From JAKFYM01 sp964416595 (lineage in GTDB: Bacteria > Bdellovibrionota > UBA1018 > CAIPTA01): a DNA stretch of 64,000 bases. The DNA lies in contig CAYQES010000004.1 in the NCBI GenBank assembly GCA_964416595.1, positions 62,001 through 126,000 of the forward strand, in the 5' to 3' direction. Position numbers and translations under genes: made by a program. Positions 46,463 to 55,724 of the stretch are shown piece after piece (position 1 is the first letter of the stretch; the number at the start of each line of letters is the position of its first letter). A model generated the notes under the pieces. It was not told the origin of the DNA. It saw only the letters and a program-made list of their open reading frames with translations, and searched no databases.

Positions 46463-48037
46463 GTGATAAGAAATGGCGTGCACTCCATCCTTATTCTTGA
46501 TTTCGGTAGTCAATTTACTCAGCTCATTGCCCGGCGCATTCGAGAGCTGGGGGTGTACGCGGAAATTTTGCCTGCCAATGCAGCTTTGTCCGAGATGAAG
46601 AAGACGGAAATCCGAGGCATTGTGCTTTCTGGAGGCCCCCATTCGGTTTTCGACAAGGGTTCACCCCAGGCGGATCCGGCCCTCTTGGATTTAGGTGTGC
46701 CGGTTCTCGGCATTTGTTACGGCATGCAGTGGCTCGGGCAAGTGCTGGGGGGGCGAGTGGAGCCCGCCGCTTCCCGGGAATATGGCTTCATGCCTGTGCA
46801 AGGGAAAACAAACTCGCCTTTGTTTAAAGGTTTTTCTTCGGGAGAAATTCGCACCTGGATGAGCCATGGAGATGAAGTAAAAGTTCTTCCCGCGGGATTT
46901 CACGAGAGTGCCCGTAGTCAATCGGGATCTTTAGCGGGCATGGAAAATACTGCGCGGCGGATTTTTGCTCTACAGTTTCACCCCGAAGTAACCCACACAG
47001 AAAAGGGCACAGAAATCTTTCGCAATTTTTTGTCGATTTGTGGCGTGCAAGCTAATTGGAATCTAGGGAACTTTGCGCAAGAGAAACAAAATGAAATCGC
47101 AAGCCTTGTGGGCCCTAAAGCCCACGCCATTTGCGCCCTCTCTGGCGGGGTGGATTCCACCGTGGCAGCCACGTTAGTGGAGAAAGCAATTCCGGGCCGT
47201 TTGCATTGTTTGTATATCGATAGCGGCTTGCAGCGGGAAAACGAAGCCCGGGAAGTGATGGAGAATTTTCGAGATTCAGGTTTACGCGTAACTATGATCG
47301 ATGCGCGGGCAGAGTTCTTGGGAGGGTTACGAGGAGAAAAAGACCCTGAGAAGAAACGCAAAATCATCGGCAAAACTTTTATTGATGTGTTCCAGCGGGA
47401 AGAAAAGCGTTTGGCCCAAGAACACAAACAAGAAGGTATAGAGTGGCTAGTGCAGGGCACGCTCTATCCCGATGTGATTGAATCTTTGCCACCTCCTGGC
47501 CGTGGTGGTTTTAGCTCCACGATCAAGAGTCACCACAATGTGGGCGGATTGCCGGAAAGCATGAAATTAAAATTGATCGAGCCTTTGCGGGAGCTTTTTA
47601 AAGATGAAGTGCGGCGCATGGGGCAAGCACTCGGTGTTTCGAAAAAGATTTTAGGCCGGCACCCTTTTCCTGGCCCAGGGTTGGCCGTTCGTTGCTTAGG
47701 CGAAGTTACGGAAGAAAAACTCAGCGTGCTCCGGGCTGCGGATAAAATTTATATCGACGAAATCCGCGCTGCGGGTTTGTATGATCAAATTTGGCAAGCT
47801 GGAGCCATTCTGGTGCCCGTGGGCACGGTTGGTGTGATGGGAGATGGCCGCACCTATGAATTTCCGATCGCTCTCAGGGCCGTTACTAGCCAGGATGGTA
47901 TGACCGCCGATTGGTTCCGTTTTCCCCACGATTTCCTCGCTCACGTTTCTCATCGCATCGTGAATGAAGTGCGGGGCGTGAATCGTGTGGTTTACGATAT
48001 TTCAACAAAACCTCCAGCCACCATCGAGTGGGAGTAA
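46463..48037 (+). CDS. guaA: GMP synthase (glutamine-hydrolysing)
   Basis: A 524-residue enzyme that aminates XMP to GMP. The class I amidotransferase domain has GICYGMQWLGQ (nucleophile Cys) and FHPEV. The synthetase domain has the PP-loop ALSGGVDSTVAA, and the C-terminal dimerisation region ends RVVYDISTKPPATIEWE, the usual GuaA terminus. The GTG start has GGGGAGG 9 nt upstream. dnaE follows after 2 nt. Confidence 0.98.
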   Translation: MIRNGVHSILILDFGSQFTQLIARRIRELGVYAEILPANAALSEMKKTEIRGIVLSGGPHSVFDKGSPQADPALLDLGVPVLGICYGMQWLGQVLGGRVEPAASREYGFMPVQGKTNSPLFKGFSSGEIRTWMSHGDEVKVLPAGFHESARSQSGSLAGMENTARRIFALQFHPEVTHTEKGTEIFRNFLSICGVQANWNLGNFAQEKQNEIASLVGPKAHAICALSGGVDSTVAATLVEKAIPGRLHCLYIDSGLQRENEAREVMENFRDSGLRVTMIDARAEFLGGLRGEKDPEKKRKIIGKTFIDVFQREEKRLAQEHKQEGIEWLVQGTLYPDVIESLPPPGRGGFSSTIKSHHNVGGLPESMKLKLIEPLRELFKDEVRRMGQALGVSKKILGRHPFPGPGLAVRCLGEVTEEKLSVLRAADKIYIDEIRAAGLYDQIWQAGAILVPVGTVGVMGDGRTYEFPIALRAVTSQDGMTADWFRFPHDFLAHVSHRIVNEVRGVNRVVYDISTKPPATIEWE

Positions 48038-48039
48038 AT

Positions 48040-51000
48040 ATGAAAACTCCCTTTGTGCACCTACATGTGCACACCTCCTATTCTGCTTTAGCGAGCACGG
48101 TGCACATCGAGGATCTCTTCCGCAAAGCCAAAGAATTTGGCATGCCAGCCGTGGCCATGACCGATCATGGCAACCTTTGCGGTGCCATCGATTTCATGGA
48201 CGAAGCCAAAAAAGCCGGCGTGAAGCCGATCTACGGCTGCGATATTTATTTAAAACTAGAAGGCGCGCCGGAGAATGCTCGTTATCCTTATACGCGATTA
48301 GTTCTCTTAGCCATGAATCAAGATGGTTTCAAAAATCTTGTGCAATTGGTTTCCCAATCCTATTTAGAGGGACGAGCCCAACGGCCGCTCGTGAGCAAGG
48401 AATGGCTAGAGGCTAAGAATGAAGGGTTGATTTGCCTCTCGGGGGGATTAAAGGGTGAAGTTGGCTATCACCTCCTGCACAACAATGAAGAAAAAGCTCA
48501 GGCAGAATTTGATTGGCTCCTGAAAATTTTTGGCGATCGCTTCTATGCGGAACTCCAAGAAAATAATTTAGCGGAACAAACGCGTATTAATGAGTGGTTG
48601 TTAGAGCGTTGCCGGAAAACGGGCGTGAAACCAGTGGCTACATCGGACGTGCATTACCTCGAAAAAGAGGATGCCATGAGCCACGAGATTTTTGTGCTCA
48701 CGCAACTTGGGCGCACGCTATCCGACGCCAATAAGCGCTCCCTCTGCACGGAATTTTGGCTGAAAGATCCCGAAGTGATGGCGGAACAATTTGCCTATTG
48801 CCCGGAAGCACTGGCCAACACGGTGGAAGTGGCCAACCGTTGCGACGTTACTTTTCGTTTCACCGACGAAAAAGGCCGGCCTATTTATTATTTGCCCAAC
48901 TTCCAAATTCCGCCGGGAGAAAGCGCTAAAACGGCCGAAGAATTTTTGGCCGTGGAATCGGAGCGGGGATTAGATTGGCGATTTCAGCAGCCGAGCTTCC
49001 AGAAAAATAAAGAAAAACCCGATTGGCCTGAATTAGAGAAACGCTACCGGGAACGTTTGCAGGACGAAATTGGTATGATCCAAAAAACCGGTTTCTCCGG
49101 TTACTTTTTGATCGTGTCGGATTTTATCCGCTGGGCAAAGGCCCAAGGAATTCCCGTGGGACCCGGTCGTGGATCGGGGGCGGGCTCCATTGTGGCCTGG
49201 GCGCTACAGATCATCGATATTGATCCCTTACCCTACAATTTGCTCTTTGAGCGTTTCATCAACCCTGAGCGGATTTCCATGCCCGATTTCGACGTGGATT
49301 TCTGCATGGATCGCCGTGGCGAGGTGATTGAGTATGTTCGGCAAAAATACGGTAAGGACCAAGTTTCCCAGATTATTACTTTTGGCCGCTTGCAAACCAA
49401 GGCGTGTATTAGAGATGTGGGCCGGGTGCTTGGGATTCCTTTGGGTGAAGTGGACCAAATCGCCAAACTCGTGCCCGAGCAATTGGGAATCAGTTTGTCA
49501 GAAGCTTTGGAGCGGGAGCCTAAGTTTGCGGAACTGCGGCAAAACAATCCCACCATCGACAATCTCTTTCACCATGCTTTGAAATTGGAGGGTCTCACTC
49601 GCTCTTACGGAAAACATGCGGGCGGAGTGATCATCACCGATAAAGCACTCACGAACTATGCGCCCGTGATGACAGACGAAGACGGTGCCGTGGTGGTGCA
49701 ATACGATAAAGACGCTGCGGAAAAAGTGGGTCTCGTAAAATTCGATTTCTTAGGATTAAAAACCCTCACGCACATTCAAACTGCCGTGGATCTCGTGAAT
49801 GAAAAACGTAAACGTGCGGGGCTCGCTCCCGATTTTCGCATCGAGGATACGGGCGTAGACGATGCTGCCGCCTATGCTCTCATCGCCAAGGGAGATAACA
49901 ACGGCGTATTCCAGGTGGAATCTTCCGGCATGGCGGATCTTTGCAAAAAATTAGCGCCCGCGAATTTAGAAGAACTTACCTGGATTAACGCTCTCTACCG
50001 GCCCGGCCCTCTCGAGAGCGGCATGGTGGATGATTTCATCGAGCGTAAACACGGGCGCATCGAAATCATTTATCCTGTCCCTGAGCTCGAAGAGGTGCTG
50101 AAAGAATCCCTGGGTGTGATTGTATACCAAGAGCAGGTGATGCGGGCTGCTCGGGTGTTGGCTGGTTATTCTTTGGGCGAAGCAGATCTTCTTCGCCGAG
50201 CTATGGGGAAAAAGAAGCCCGAGGAAATGGCCAAAATGAAAGCGGGCTTTGTGGAGCGGGCCGCGAAGAACGGCATTGATCCTGTGAAGGCCACGGAAAT
50301 TTTCGATCTCATCGAAAAGTTTGCGGGTTATGGTTTTAATAAATCCCACGCCACGGCTTACGCCTATGTTTCTTACCAAACAGCCTACCTCAAGGCCCAC
50401 CATCCGGCTCAGTTCTACGCGGCCCTTCTCACTACGGAAATGTCGGATACGGATCGTTTAGCAAAATATATTGGCGACGCCAAAGATCATAATATCCAAG
50501 TGCTCGGCCCTGATGTGAATGAATCGGAGCGTTTATTCAACGTAGTGGATACAGCGGGGAAAGAATCCATCCGTTTCGGCTTGGAAGCGATCAAAGGCTG
50601 CGGCACTGCCGTGGTGAACGCCATCGTAGAAGAGCGGAATGCGAATGGCCCCTATCTTTCTTTCCCAGATTTTTGCAAACGCACTACGAATAAAAAGGTG
50701 AATAAAAAAACTCTGGAAGTTTTAATCCGCACCGGGGCTTTTGATTCCTTATACGGCATAAAATCTAAAGTGAGCCGCCAGGCTTTGTTCAAAGCCATGG
50801 AACCCATCATGGCTTGGGCTACCAAAGAGCAAGAAACTGCTAGCCTTGGCCAAGGCGGCTTATTCGATGTGGTTTTCCAAACTGCAGGCTCTGGCCCGTC
50901 GTTACGCGCTCCCGAGCCCGATATTCCCGCCCAACCGGAATGGAGCCATATGGAAAAGCTCGAGGCCGAGCGGGAGCTTTTGGGTTTCTACGTGAGTGGT

Positions 51001-51651
51001 CATCCCTTGGATCCCTATCGTTCGCTCCTGCGCCAAGTAACTTCCACCAATGTGGAGAAAATTTTTGAACAGGCCCGGGAAGGCAAGTTGGCCAAGAAGG
51101 GTGAGCAACCCATGGATTGGAAAGCTCGTAAAGCTGCCCAAGCCAATGAGCCTCAATTGGGAGGAATCCTCACATCCGTTAAAGAAATCACCACCAAAAA
51201 AGGTGATCGCATGGCATTCCTGGGCTTAGAAGATTATGGTGGCAAGATCGAAGTGGTGTGTTTCCCCCGGGTGTTTGAAAAGTGCCGGGATGCTATCCGG
51301 CCCGGTAATGTGGTGGTAGTGCGGGGCACGGCCGAGGGCAATGAGCAGGGGGCAAAAATACTCGCATCCCATGTGGAATCCTTAGAGGTGGCCTCCCAAG
51401 AAAAAATCAAAAATGTACGCACCGTGGTTTTCCGTCTAGATCCTTACAGCACTTCCCGGGATCAGTTGGAGAATTTGAAAAAACTTTGTGTGAAGAACAC
51501 AGGCTCTTGCAAGGGTGTGATCGAATACATTGCCCCCGATGGGGTTCGCGCTCGCTTTCAGTTCCCAGATGATTTAACATTTTCAGCAGACTATGGCTTC
51601 ATCCGCGAGGTCAAAGAAATCTTTGGGCAGGACGTGCTGGGCTTCCAGTAA
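48040..51651 (+). CDS. dnaE: DNA polymerase III alpha subunit
   Basis: A 1203-residue replicative polymerase. An N-terminal PHP domain (FVHLHVHTSYSAL; AMTDHGNLCG) precedes the pol-C palm with GPGRGSGAGSIVAW and MPDFDVDFCMDRRGEVI, which carries catalytic aspartates. The (HhH)2 region holds YGFNKSHATAYAYVSYQTAYLKAHHP. The sequence GQGGLFDVV near residue 940 is a candidate beta-clamp-binding motif. An OB fold follows (GGILTSVKEITTKKGDRMAFLGLEDY). GGGAG precedes ATG 48040. The length is normal for DnaE1. Its last 59 nt overlap the next gene. Confidence 0.97.
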   Translation: MKTPFVHLHVHTSYSALASTVHIEDLFRKAKEFGMPAVAMTDHGNLCGAIDFMDEAKKAGVKPIYGCDIYLKLEGAPENARYPYTRLVLLAMNQDGFKNLVQLVSQSYLEGRAQRPLVSKEWLEAKNEGLICLSGGLKGEVGYHLLHNNEEKAQAEFDWLLKIFGDRFYAELQENNLAEQTRINEWLLERCRKTGVKPVATSDVHYLEKEDAMSHEIFVLTQLGRTLSDANKRSLCTEFWLKDPEVMAEQFAYCPEALANTVEVANRCDVTFRFTDEKGRPIYYLPNFQIPPGESAKTAEEFLAVESERGLDWRFQQPSFQKNKEKPDWPELEKRYRERLQDEIGMIQKTGFSGYFLIVSDFIRWAKAQGIPVGPGRGSGAGSIVAWALQIIDIDPLPYNLLFERFINPERISMPDFDVDFCMDRRGEVIEYVRQKYGKDQVSQIITFGRLQTKACIRDVGRVLGIPLGEVDQIAKLVPEQLGISLSEALEREPKFAELRQNNPTIDNLFHHALKLEGLTRSYGKHAGGVIITDKALTNYAPVMTDEDGAVVVQYDKDAAEKVGLVKFDFLGLKTLTHIQTAVDLVNEKRKRAGLAPDFRIEDTGVDDAAAYALIAKGDNNGVFQVESSGMADLCKKLAPANLEELTWINALYRPGPLESGMVDDFIERKHGRIEIIYPVPELEEVLKESLGVIVYQEQVMRAARVLAGYSLGEADLLRRAMGKKKPEEMAKMKAGFVERAAKNGIDPVKATEIFDLIEKFAGYGFNKSHATAYAYVSYQTAYLKAHHPAQFYAALLTTEMSDTDRLAKYIGDAKDHNIQVLGPDVNESERLFNVVDTAGKESIRFGLEAIKGCGTAVVNAIVEERNANGPYLSFPDFCKRTTNKKVNKKTLEVLIRTGAFDSLYGIKSKVSRQALFKAMEPIMAWATKEQETASLGQGGLFDVVFQTAGSGPSLRAPEPDIPAQPEWSHMEKLEAERELLGFYVSGHPLDPYRSLLRQVTSTNVEKIFEQAREGKLAKKGEQPMDWKARKAAQANEPQLGGILTSVKEITTKKGDRMAFLGLEDYGGKIEVVCFPRVFEKCRDAIRPGNVVVVRGTAEGNEQGAKILASHVESLEVASQEKIKNVRTVVFRLDPYSTSRDQLENLKKLCVKNTGSCKGVIEYIAPDGVRARFQFPDDLTFSADYGFIREVKEIFGQDVLGFQ

Positions 51652-52810
51652 GCCGCGTTTGCTCTCGCTTTACCTGTTGGCGTTAGTTTTTAGTTTTTCT
51701 GCAGAGACTCGGGCAGAAACTGGCATTGTGAGCGCCATTGGTTCAGGCAAAGAAACTGCGGAGGCCATGGTTTCCCTTTTGCGGTCTGTAGTGGGAAAAT
51801 ACTTCCGCGATAGCCCAGCGGCTCTTTCCCGGGCTATTTTGCAGTCTGAAATTGCCCCCAATGCTTCGAGCTTTGTGCAAAGCTATAAAATTTTGGAAAG
51901 TAGACGGGATGCGGTGAGCCTCAGCGCCAACGTTGACCTCGATGTGATCCAGGCGCTGTTTTCTCTTACCCCTACAAAAATTGGCGAGAGTAGTGGTGCT
52001 AAGGCTTTGGTAGTGGTGAAAGGGGCGCGCTTACCCGATGGCGTGTTGCAGGAGAAAGCTCCTACGAACCCCTATGCTCCTTTGGAAGTGGCTGCGAAGG
52101 AAAGATTTCAGCGCCGGCAGTTTGAAGTGGCTTCTTTGAGTTCTGAAGAAATGCAAGCCGTAGGAGCGGGAGAGGATGTGGCTAGCCCGGAATTATTGAG
52201 GGGCTTGGGGGCGAGAGCTGGGGCGCGGGTGGCCCTCGGAATTTCTTCCCATTATGAAGCCTTTGAGAATGAAAACTCCCATAACAAAGAACTCAGGATT
52301 GTGGTTACGGCCGTTATTGTTGACGTAAAACAGGGAGCTCTTTTAGGAAAATCTTCAATTACGGTGCCAGAACCTAAAGGCCGCAAGGATCAATATGCAG
52401 CCGATTTACAAAGATCTCTCGTGGAAGAGGGTAAGGATCTTTTCCATGAAGCTTTTGTTTCTGCTGGCAGAAAATTCATGAAGGTTCAGGGCCAAGAAGA
52501 TTTTATGTTGGTGCGGGTGCAATCTCCCGCAAATGCTACGCTCGTGGCCAAATTCCGTGGTCTTTTGGAATCCATTAAAGAATTAAAATCCGTAGTAGAA
52601 TTTGGCGCCCAAAGAGGATCTTTGGATTTAGCCGTACGGCCGGCTTTGAAGCCCGCCACCTTGGCTAAACTTGTGAAGGCCTTACCTTCCGAAGAATTAA
52701 AAATCACCTTATTAGATACTGTGGGCCAAGGAGAGCAGGTTGCTTTAGCTGTGCAGTTGGCGCCAAAAGAAGTGTCCACGGAGGGTGAGGTTCAAAATGA
52801 TATGCCGTAG
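51593..52810 (+). CDS. exported FlgT-N-like protein
   Basis: About 405 residues. An export signal lies at residues 23-41 (LLSLYLLALVFSFSAETRA). After it, AIGSGKETAEAMVSLLRSVVGKYF...ILESRRDAVSLSANVDLDV follows the pattern of FlgT-N/LPP20-type domains (A-x-x-x-A-L/V-R-x-x-V...V-x-x-Y-x-I/V-L...V-x-V-x-V-D-V). The rest is alpha/beta. The start is uncertain: ATG 51593 inside dnaE, or TTG 51659 just before the signal. Its end overlaps a CsgG/FlgT-like lipoprotein gene by 14 nt; the two probably act together. Confidence 0.65.
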   Translation: MASSARSKKSLGRTCWASSKPRLLSLYLLALVFSFSAETRAETGIVSAIGSGKETAEAMVSLLRSVVGKYFRDSPAALSRAILQSEIAPNASSFVQSYKILESRRDAVSLSANVDLDVIQALFSLTPTKIGESSGAKALVVVKGARLPDGVLQEKAPTNPYAPLEVAAKERFQRRQFEVASLSSEEMQAVGAGEDVASPELLRGLGARAGARVALGISSHYEAFENENSHNKELRIVVTAVIVDVKQGALLGKSSITVPEPKGRKDQYAADLQRSLVEEGKDLFHEAFVSAGRKFMKVQGQEDFMLVRVQSPANATLVAKFRGLLESIKELKSVVEFGAQRGSLDLAVRPALKPATLAKLVKALPSEELKITLLDTVGQGEQVALAVQLAPKEVSTEGEVQNDMP

Positions 52811-53747
52811 TTTATTACTAGTTTTGGGATTGGTGGCTTTGGCATCTTGCGCGCGCTCTTCTGGGTATCGCAAGGACGCCAGCGTTTCCCCCAGAATGCA
52901 GGGGCAGCGGGAGCGAGATAAAGTAGTAGCCGCTGTGCAAAAATTTTCTCCCCTTAAAAAACGAGCCGTGATTTTACCGTTCTGGAATGACACTCCGATT
53001 AAGGGCCGTTTTGAAAACCACGCAAAACATTCTCTTGGTGAAATGCTTTTAGATCAAAATAGTTTGAACGTGGTGGACGAAAAGGACATCTCTTTACGCA
53101 GTCAGGATTTTTATTTGGACAGCGATAAAATCAACGTGGCCCATGTGGCGGAGAATGGCCGTAAATGGGGTGTATCGCTCGTGGTGCTCGGAAAAATTTC
53201 TAAAATTGCTTTTCGCCGCAAAGATGACGACGTGGGATTGCTTCGCCCGAGCGCCGCTAAGGCCGCAGCTTCCGTAGAGTTGCGGCTAGTGGATGTGGCG
53301 CAGGCCAAGGAAATTGCTTTAGGCCAGGGTGCCGGTAGCAGTGAGAACACTAGTTTGAATTTATTTGGGACTGATACGGAAGATACAAGCGATACCCGCA
53401 ATGAATTAGTGGCCGATGCAATTGTGGATGCGATTCGCAAAGCCTTGCCTGCTCTTAACAGAGAGATCGAACGTATCCAATGGCGCGGAAAAATCGCTAA
53501 AATCACTGGCGCAAAGCTTTATGTAAATGCGGGCCGCGCCACAGGCTTACAGATCGGCGACATTTTAAAAGTAAATAGCCAAGGCCAAGATATTTTTGAT
53601 CCTGAAACAGGGCTCTTTTTGGGCCGCACTCCTGGAGATCTAAAAGGAACTCTAGAGGTGGTAGAATTTTTTGGTGAAGATGGCGCCATCAGCCGCGTGC
53701 ATTCTGGAGCAAACTTTCTCGAAGGCGATGTGATCCAACTCTACTAA
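52797..53747 (+). CDS. lipoprotein with CsgG/FlgT-like domains
   Basis: A 316-residue lipoprotein (MICRSLLLVLGLVALASC, lipobox LASC). KKRAVILPFWNDTPIKGRFENHAKHSLGEMLLDQNSLNVVDEKDI resembles the CsgG/FlgT middle domain. The C-terminal GAKLYVNAGRATGLQIGDILKVNSQGQDIFDPETGLFLGRTPG matches the FlgT C-terminal SH3-like domain. FlgT builds the H/T ring of polar flagella in Vibrio, and this pair may do the same here. ATG 52797 overlaps the previous gene's end. Confidence 0.78.
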   Translation: MICRSLLLVLGLVALASCARSSGYRKDASVSPRMQGQRERDKVVAAVQKFSPLKKRAVILPFWNDTPIKGRFENHAKHSLGEMLLDQNSLNVVDEKDISLRSQDFYLDSDKINVAHVAENGRKWGVSLVVLGKISKIAFRRKDDDVGLLRPSAAKAAASVELRLVDVAQAKEIALGQGAGSSENTSLNLFGTDTEDTSDTRNELVADAIVDAIRKALPALNREIERIQWRGKIAKITGAKLYVNAGRATGLQIGDILKVNSQGQDIFDPETGLFLGRTPGDLKGTLEVVEFFGEDGAISRVHSGANFLEGDVIQLY

Positions 53748-53765
53748 TCCCAAGGAGAAGCAGCA

Positions 53766-54875
53766 ATGCCAGTGCGCAACGATGGAAGCCTGAACCCCCT
53801 TCAGCAAAAAATATTAATAGCCGTAATTTTGCTTTTCCTGGTGAGCATCTATTTCCTGCGGCTCATCTACATCCCGATCTTCGTTGCTTATTTTTTGGCT
53901 TTTTTGTTGAACCCCCTAGTGCGATGGCTCGAGAAAAAAGGTTTTGGCCGGATTGGCCCAATCATTCTCATCCTCTCCATGTTTTTCGCCCTGGTGATGG
54001 CTTTTGCGCTGGTGATGGTGCCGAAAATTGTGGTGCAGCTACAGCTTTTATTTCAGCGCTTGCCACTCTTGATGGATTTTTTATCGGAAAAAGTTGGTCC
54101 TGGCTCCGTTCGTTACCTTGGCTACGATGTTTTTTCCCAGTGGAAAGAAATGTTGCCCACAATGATTCCCGAAGTGAACGTATACCCCGCAGCCAGTTTA
54201 CTAGAGAGCGCGCTTTCCGGCACCGTGAAAGCTTTGAGCACGGTGCTCACAATCCTGATGATCCCACTCCTTACTTTTTATATTTTAAAAAACTACTACG
54301 TGCTCAACGAGCGCCTGTTAATGTTGGTGCCGCGCCGGTATTTAACAGATATCAAGGAAGTGTTTCGGCGTTTATCCATCGTGCTCGGAGGATTGATTCG
54401 CGGCCAATTTTTGGTGTGTTCCATTTTGGCAGCGTACTATAGCGTAGCCTTGAGTGCCGTGGGTGTAGAGTTAGCATTTCTACTCGGTGTATTGAGCGGC
54501 ATGATGAATCTCATTCCCTTCGTGGGGCCTTTGGCGGCGTTAGCGCTCACGATATTTTTGGCCGTACTCGCGGGGGCTCAGATTACGCAATGCATGGCAA
54601 TTTTTGGCGTATTTCTCGTGGCAAATCTCCTCGACAAAACCGTGTTGAGTCCAAAAATCGTTGGCAAGCAGGCGGGGATTTCTCCCCTAACAATTATTTT
54701 GGCTTTATTGGCGGGCGGTGAGCTGTTAGGGTTTCTAGGCATTCTCTTGGCGCTGCCAGTAATGGCAATGGTGAAGGTGTTGGGAGGATATTTGACAGAG
54801 CGGTATTTCGAGTCTTCTTATTACAAAGAAGATGCTCCGATTACTGGCAAGCAGAATCTGTCAGACAAACTGTAG
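53766..54875 (+). CDS. AI-2E family (YdiK/PerM-like) transporter
   Basis: A 369-residue protein with seven to eight membrane helices: ILLFLVSIYFLRLIYIPIFVAYFLAFLLNPLVRWLEKKG at the start, a long periplasmic/amphipathic segment, then GVLSGMMNLIPFVGPLAALAL and LSPKIVGKQAGISPLTIILALLAGGELLGFLGILLALPVMAM, which are AI-2E family landmarks. The substrate is unknown; members export AI-2 or exchange Na+/H+. AAGGAG lies 6 nt before the ATG. Confidence 0.93.
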   Translation: MPVRNDGSLNPLQQKILIAVILLFLVSIYFLRLIYIPIFVAYFLAFLLNPLVRWLEKKGFGRIGPIILILSMFFALVMAFALVMVPKIVVQLQLLFQRLPLLMDFLSEKVGPGSVRYLGYDVFSQWKEMLPTMIPEVNVYPAASLLESALSGTVKALSTVLTILMIPLLTFYILKNYYVLNERLLMLVPRRYLTDIKEVFRRLSIVLGGLIRGQFLVCSILAAYYSVALSAVGVELAFLLGVLSGMMNLIPFVGPLAALALTIFLAVLAGAQITQCMAIFGVFLVANLLDKTVLSPKIVGKQAGISPLTIILALLAGGELLGFLGILLALPVMAMVKVLGGYLTERYFESSYYKEDAPITGKQNLSDKL

Positions 54876-54921
54876 CTTTCTGTGGTGGTAAGCTTTGGTT
54901 TGAGTTTTTTGGGGAGGGGAA

Positions 54922-55686
54922 TTGAAATCGATCTTTTTTGCTTTTCGGGGGAATTATTCCTATGAGGAAGCCTTGGCTTTTCAAGGTGTGCTCGCAACGG
55001 AAAACTATACGGGTCTATTAGCATTTGAGCCACCGGAGACAATCACTCTCGGCAGAGCTTCGGGCCAAGAAGAAGATTTACGAGTTTCCCCTAAGTTTTT
55101 ACGGCAGCGCCAGATCCAATTGTTATCTACGGATCGGGGTGGAAAAGCCACGTATCACGGCCCAGGGCAATTGGTGGGTTTTCCCATTGCGAACTTGAAA
55201 CAACTCTATGGCGATGCCCGCGCTGTAAAACGATTCTCCGAAGAATTACTTTTGGGCCTCGCCCACGCCTGCGCCGTTATCGGCGTGAAAAGTGTTTCCA
55301 CTCGTCCGGATTTTCCCGGGTTGTGGACAAATCGCGGCCTCCTAGCTTCTGTAGGCATTACTGTGAAAGATGGATTCGTGTTTCACGGATTTTCTTTGAA
55401 CGTGTGGCAGAGTTGTTTGCCCGGTTTCAGTTTGATCCATCCTTGTGGGATGCGGGATTGTTCCATGACAAGTCTCGAGCAAGAGGGTGTGCGCACAGAA
55501 AATTTGAAAGATTTGGCCGCGAGCTTATTGCCTTACCTCACCGTAGTGCAAGGCGCGCAAGTGTACCAAAAATCCAAAACTCTAAATTACGAAAATACTT
55601 TTGCGAATTTGGTAAATACCGTTTCCCGCAGCCAGATGGCAATCGATCACTTCCGTGCGAATCTGGAAAACCGGGAATTGAACTGA
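54922..55686 (+). CDS. lipB: octanoyl-[ACP]:protein N-octanoyltransferase
   Basis: A 254-residue enzyme that moves octanoate from ACP to lipoyl domains. STDRGGKATYHGPGQLVGFPI is the LipB signature. The conserved Lys is in SVGITVKDGFVFHGFSLN, and the thioester Cys is in HPCGMRDCSMTSL. The TTG start has GGGGAGGGG directly upstream. It may be cotranscribed with the AI-2E gene (46-nt gap). True lipoyl acceptors (PDH, OGDH, GcvH) must lie elsewhere, because the GcvH-like protein here lacks the lysine. Confidence 0.94.
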   Translation: MKSIFFAFRGNYSYEEALAFQGVLATENYTGLLAFEPPETITLGRASGQEEDLRVSPKFLRQRQIQLLSTDRGGKATYHGPGQLVGFPIANLKQLYGDARAVKRFSEELLLGLAHACAVIGVKSVSTRPDFPGLWTNRGLLASVGITVKDGFVFHGFSLNVWQSCLPGFSLIHPCGMRDCSMTSLEQEGVRTENLKDLAASLLPYLTVVQGAQVYQKSKTLNYENTFANLVNTVSRSQMAIDHFRANLENRELN

Positions 55687-55689
55687 TCC

Positions 55690-55716
55690 ACTAAATGCTT
55701 TTGTAAAAAGCTTAGT
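55690..55716 (+). terminator. probable terminator of lipB
   Basis: ACTAA-(AT)-GCTTTT pairs with AAAAGC-TTAGT around a GTA loop, with a 2-nt bulge, 4 nt after the lipB stop. Six T's occur about 10 nt later. Weak, and possibly used in both directions. Confidence 0.4.
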
Positions 55717-55724
55717 AACCAAAA

